A DNA stretch of 7,932 bases from Pseudomonadota bacterium (lineage in GTDB: Bacteria > Desulfobacterota > Syntrophia > Syntrophales > UBA5619): positions 1 to 7,932 of the forward strand of contig JAHJXP010000175.1 in NCBI GenBank assembly GCA_018827585.1. The letters are read 5' to 3'. Under the pieces are notes generated by a model that was not told the DNA's origin, did no database searches, and was given only the letters and a program-made list of their open reading frames with translations. The position numbers and the translations under genes are program-made. Below, piece after piece: positions 5,704 to 7,932 of this stretch (its first letter is position 1; every line of letters starts with the position of its first letter).

Positions 5704-6639
5704 TTACCTCCTTTTTTCATTGAGGCTCTCCTTACAATACCTCCGGACGTACTCCTTTCTGCCGGCGACAGTGAGGTAGGTTTCATCCGGGTATCCCATC
5801 GCGATGACTGCATGGACCTTTTCCCGGTCCGGTATCCCCAGAGATCGCTTCATCCGGATATCCCTCAGCAACGGAATGACCGCAAATCCGATAAGACACG
5901 TGCCCAGCCCCATGCTGTGAGCCGCAAGAAGAATATTCTGCGTTGCCAGGAGGGCGTCTTCCTTGGCGGTGCTTCCCCCAGGTCCGGATCCCACGACGAT
6001 GGCCGCCGTCGCTCCATGGAACAACCGGTCCTTGCCGCCTTGTTCCCATTCTGCCAGCGCCTCGCTCACCGATTGGTGATACTCTCGATAATAAAGGGCG
6101 ATCTCCCCCTTTCCAAACAACCGTAATGCATTTCGAAGCCAGTAATTCTCCGCCAGTCCATTGCGACGCTTGAAAAACTGGGCGACCTGATCTCCAAGGG
6201 CGGTAACCGATTCTCTGTGGGGAAGGATCGTGAATGTCCACACCTGGCTGTTTGTACCCGAAGGGGCGGTGATGCCGATTTTCACAAGATCTTCGAGCAA
6301 CGCGCGCTCCACCGGTTTGTCTTTGAAATTCCGGCAGGAGCGACGCGAAGCCATCAGGCGGACCAGTTCGGCGGTGTTGAATTCCCCATGGGGCAGCCAA
6401 CGGCTGTCGGCAACGAAAGTCGCAAACGACGACGATCCGGGATCTATGGCATGGACCGTGATGGCGTCCACAGGGCAGACCGCGACACAATGACCGCAGG
6501 AAAGGGAACGGTCGCCTGTGACAACGGCCTTGTCTCCCCGGATGGATATCGTCCTCGATGGACATACCCTGACGCACAGGCCGCATCCGATACATTTGTC
6601 CGCATCAATCACCGTTGTGACTGTTCGGTCAATCCCCAT
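5704..6639 (-). CDS. Ferredoxin-nitroreductase fusion flavoprotein (311 aa)
   Basis: Residues about 8-60 form a 2[4Fe-4S]-type ferredoxin domain and about 88-290 a nitroreductase-fold FMN domain. The first cluster motif is complete (C16-x2-C19-x2-C22-x3-C26-P). The second reads S45-x2-C48-x2-C51-x3-C55-P, with serine (codon TCC at 6505-6507) where the first cysteine is expected. The flavin domain shows SRRSCRNFKDKPV (98-110) for FMN phosphate binding, APSGTNSQVW (125-134) and GLGTCLIGF (244-252). Such fusions pass electrons from ferredoxin-like clusters to FMN and reduce nitro compounds, quinones or unknown substrates. They are common in strict anaerobes. The ribosome site is a G-run (GGGGGGG) about 5 bases before the ATG. 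A repeat (6673-6822) begins 33 bases upstream, separating it from the PspC-like gene. Substrate unknown. Confidence 0.95.
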   Translation of the reverse strand: MGIDRTVTTVIDADKCIGCGLCVRVCPSRTISIRGDKAVVTGDRSLSCGHCVAVCPVDAITVHAIDPGSSSFATFVADSRWLPHGEFNTAELVRLMASRRSCRNFKDKPVERALLEDLVKIGITAPSGTNSQVWTFTILPHRESVTALGDQVAQFFKRRNGLAENYWLRNALRLFGKGEIALYYREYHQSVSEALAEWEQGGKDRLFHGATAAIVVGSGPGGSTAKEDALLATQNILLAAHSMGLGTCLIGFAVIPLLRDIRMKRSLGIPDREKVHAVIAMGYPDETYLTVAGRKEYVRRYCKESLNEKRR

Positions 6640-6672
6640 TTCAACCCCCCCATCGATTCAAATTCTTTCTCC

Positions 6673-6822
6673 TTGACGACTTCGTAAGAAGTCCGGATGC
6701 TTCGTTGCGCTTCATCCCTCCACTGCTTTCGCAGGGGCAGGCTTATTGCGGCGTACGCCAAAATACGCCTCACTCCTCGGGTTTCGCGTGCCTTGCCTGC
6801 AGCCTTTTTACGAAGTCGTCAA
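6673..6822. repeat. 150-bp inverted-repeat element (MITE-like)
   Basis: The ends are perfect 15-bp inverted repeats, TTGACGACTTCGTAA at 6673-6687 and its complement at 6808-6822. The similarity continues imperfectly inward (GAAG against AAAG). Inside are a GGCGTACGCC palindrome (6750-6759) and a further pair, GCAGGC (6737-6742) and GCCTGC (6795-6800), so the transcript could fold into a long nested stem. No transposase frame is present. It resembles non-autonomous dispersed repeats of deltaproteobacterial genomes. No target duplication is obvious. It lies between two minus-strand genes and overlaps the end of one. Confidence 0.8.
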
Positions 6823-7019
6823 TGTTCTTTCGGCATAAAAATCCACAACAGGACATAAATGAGCAATCCTGTTCCCACGAAAAGAAAGAGCACTGAAAAT
6901 ATCACACGCCATACCCATGAGGGCAATGGCGTATGCTTTCCCAGCCCTCCGCAGACGCCGCCTAGCCAGCGGTCATCCTCCGATCTTGCAAGCCTCTGGA
7001 ACCAGTTCTGATCAGACAT
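6819..7019 (-). CDS. PspC-domain small membrane protein (66 aa)
   Basis: The protein is one PspC domain (PF04024). The consensus R-S-x-D-D-R-x-LGGVCGGL appears at residues about 12-26 (ARSEDDRWLGGVCGGLG). It is followed by the segment where the family usually has D-P-x-x-V-R, here PLPSWVWRVIF. One membrane helix (about 38-61) comes next, ending in the typical LLWIFMPKE. PspC proteins act at the inner membrane in envelope-stress sensing; stand-alone short forms like this are common and of unclear role. The start at 7019 is chosen for GGGGGAGG just upstream; an in-frame ATG 31 codons earlier (7112) adds sequence unlike the family. The TGA stop lies inside the terminal inverted repeat of the 6673-6822 element. 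No pspA, pspB or pspF is in the window. Confidence 0.92.
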   Translation of the reverse strand: MSDQNWFQRLARSEDDRWLGGVCGGLGKHTPLPSWVWRVIFSVLFLFVGTGLLIYVLLWIFMPKEH

Positions 7020-7080
7020 ATCCTCCCCCTTGCCGTTCACGGTTTCATCGTCAGGATCCCACTCAAAGGCTATCGTGTTA

Positions 7081-7107
7081 TTTATACATAAATATCCGCT
7101 GCTGCAA
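7081..7107 (-). promoter_or_regulatory. Weak candidate promoter for the PspC-like gene
   Basis: On the minus strand TTGCAG (7102-7107) and TATAAA (7081-7086) are 15 bases apart, shorter than ideal, in an AT-rich stretch upstream of the gene. It would give a leader of about 55 bases. Confidence 0.3.
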
Positions 7108-7156
7108 AACATTTAATCCATTTTTCCAAATTTCCCCAATAATATTTTTTCCACTT

Positions 7157-7189
7157 GAAGCTCCACGCAGCAAGCTGCGGAGAATCTTC
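7157..7189. repeat. Compact hairpin, repeat-like
   Basis: GAAGCTCC, a 2-base bulge and GCAG pair with CTGC, GGAG, a 3-base bulge and CTTC around the loop CAAG, giving a 12-bp interrupted stem. On neither strand is it followed by a T-tract, so it is not an intrinsic terminator. The core GCAGCAAGCTGC resembles dispersed short palindromes that I recall from related genomes; copy number cannot be judged from one window. Confidence 0.55.
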
Positions 7190-7298
7190 GATCCTTAAGC
7201 GAACGGTCAGGGCGAAAAAGTGATAGAAATTGACATGGGGAAAGTGGTATCCTGTCTTAACTTTTTTCGGGGCGAAAGCTTTGAAAAAATACGCCAGA

Positions 7299-7380
7299 GT
7301 CATTGCGAGCGAAGCGAAGCAATCCCATAAGCATTCCATCATTCATGAGATTGCTTCGGCGCTGTGCGCCTCGCAATGAC
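7299..7380. repeat. 82-bp inverted-repeat element (HCERSEAIS type)
   Basis: The left arm (7299-7324) is GTCATTGCGAG, five bases, then CGAAGCAATC. The right arm (7349-7380) is GATTGCTTCG, an 11-base GCGC-tgt-GCGC hairpin, then CTCGCAATGAC. The outer 11 bp and inner 10 bp are perfectly complementary. This is the widely dispersed bacterial repeat whose conceptual translation gives the well-known spurious peptide HCERSEAIS. It lies 55 bases upstream of the guanylyltransferase start and would be transcribed in its leader if the promoter is further upstream. Confidence 0.85.
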
Positions 7381-7435
7381 TGGGAGGGCATTAATTCAAA
7401 GGTTTCGGTATTTGAATCAAGAAGGAGGGGAATCC

Positions 7436-7932
7436 ATGTTCGCCGCCATCATGGCCGGGGGAAAGGGGTCGCGATTCTGGCCCCGGAGCCGGGAGAGGAT
7501 GCCGAAACATCTGCTGGACATTGTCAGCGAGCGGACGATCATCCGCGAGACCGTCGACCGGATCCGGCCGTTTGTTCCGGCCGAGCGGACCCTGATCGTC
7601 ACGGGCAGGAGCCATGCCGCCGAGCTGATCCGCCAGCTTCCCGAGATCCCGCCTGAGAACATTCTCATCGAGCCCGTCGGAAGGAACACCGCCCCCTGTA
7701 TCGGCCTCGCGGCGACCCATATTCTGAAAAGGGACTCCGACGCTATCATGATGGTCCTCCCCTCCGACCACCGGATCGGCAATGAGCCGGCCTTCCGGGA
7801 GGTCCTCCAGGCGGCGGCCGGCGCGGCATCCCGAGGGGATTCCCTCGTCACGATCGGCATCCGGCCGACCGGGCCCGAGACGGGTTACGGCTACATCGAG
7901 CAGGGCGATCTCTTTTCGACCTCCGGAAATGA
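7436..7932 (+). CDS. manC: Mannose-1-phosphate guanylyltransferase, N-terminal part
   Basis: This enzyme makes GDP-mannose from mannose 1-phosphate and GTP, supplying mannose, fucose or rhamnose units for surface polysaccharide. The 165 visible residues form the nucleotidyltransferase Rossmann domain. They include the signature AGGKGSRFWPRSRERMPKHLL (split here: GGKGSRFWPRSR at 8-19, PKHLL at 23-27), EPVGRNTAPCIGLAA near 79-93, the metal-binding PSDH (109-112) and GYGYI (150-154). PKHLL replaces the more usual PKQFL, as in the shorter Manc-type enzymes of about 350-360 residues; whether a C-terminal isomerase domain follows cannot be seen. The start has GGAGGGG about 5 bases upstream. The frame stays open to the right edge. 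No sugar genes adjoin it to the left; pgm is about 3.7 kb away on the other strand. Confidence 0.96.
   Translation, partial: MFAAIMAGGKGSRFWPRSRERMPKHLLDIVSERTIIRETVDRIRPFVPAERTLIVTGRSHAAELIRQLPEIPPENILIEPVGRNTAPCIGLAATHILKRDSDAIMMVLPSDHRIGNEPAFREVLQAAAGAASRGDSLVTIGIRPTGPETGYGYIEQGDLFSTSGN

Larger units (their letters stand above)
7020..7435. other. Divergent non-coding region between PspC-like gene and manC
   Basis: I see no protein gene here. Besides the weak promoter and the two repeats listed separately, it contains a perfect TTGACA (7230-7235) on the plus strand. No acceptable -10 lies 16-18 bases downstream, so I do not call a promoter for manC. The open minus-strand frame at 7082-7342 is a translation through the repeats and is not a gene. 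Confidence 0.6.

Noticed and set aside
5692..5720. T-run between the convergent exporter and nitroreductase genes as a terminator
   Set aside because: A run of T is present (about 5711-5718) but no stem precedes it, and it lies within the nitroreductase coding end.
7082..7342. 86-codon minus-strand frame including ASLAMT
   Set aside because: It is read through the hairpin and the HCERSEAIS-type repeat. Such peptides are well-known annotation artefacts.

Overview
The window looks like chromosomal DNA from a Gram-negative bacterium, most likely a deltaproteobacterium (Desulfobacterota, perhaps Syntrophales-like). This placement is an inference. It rests on the ferredoxin-nitroreductase fusion, the PspC-like small protein, the moderately GC-rich coding DNA and two dispersed repeat types that I associate with such genomes. 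There is no rRNA or tRNA, no complete insertion sequence and no CRISPR array.

Left part (1-2130, visibly AT-richer up to about 1500). The minus strand carries the first 18 codons of a cold-shock protein (1-54). Just upstream of it lies a one-helix membrane protein of a conserved family of unknown function (81-431), then a 102-residue conserved protein of unknown function (616-924). Between 925 and 1566 I see no convincing protein gene. That stretch does hold a strong minus-strand intrinsic terminator (981-1020), with a plausible promoter about 75-100 bases upstream (1095-1122). Together they outline a roughly 108-nt transcript that could be a small RNA or an attenuated leader for 616-924. A universal stress protein (1567-2010) follows with its own sigma70-type promoter.

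Centre (2131-5691, GC-rich). A full-length phosphoglucomutase, pgm (2131-3780), reads on the minus strand from an extended -10 promoter. Divergent from it is a plus-strand cluster: a 47-codon ORF (4028-4171), a polytopic membrane protein of unknown function with an internally duplicated motif (4173-5051), and a LysE/RhtB-type exporter (5059-5691). Gaps of 1 and 7 bases suggest one transcript and translational coupling.

Right part (5692-7932). A ferredoxin-nitroreductase fusion (5704-6639, minus) converges on the exporter. Upstream of it is a 150-bp repeat with 15-bp perfect terminal inverted repeats (6673-6822). One end of this repeat supplies the stop codon of a 66-residue PspC-domain protein (6819-7019, minus). 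A 416-bp non-coding stretch then holds a compact hairpin (7157-7189) and an 82-bp inverted-repeat element (7299-7380). The window ends inside mannose-1-phosphate guanylyltransferase (7436-7932, plus).

Functional links: pgm and the guanylyltransferase both feed sugar-nucleotide synthesis (UDP-glucose and GDP-mannose routes) but are separate units. The cold-shock, universal stress and PspC-like proteins are general stress and envelope functions. I found no clear new multi-gene system. The best leads are the putative leader or small RNA, the unknown membrane protein coupled to the exporter, and the repeat that ends the PspC-like gene.
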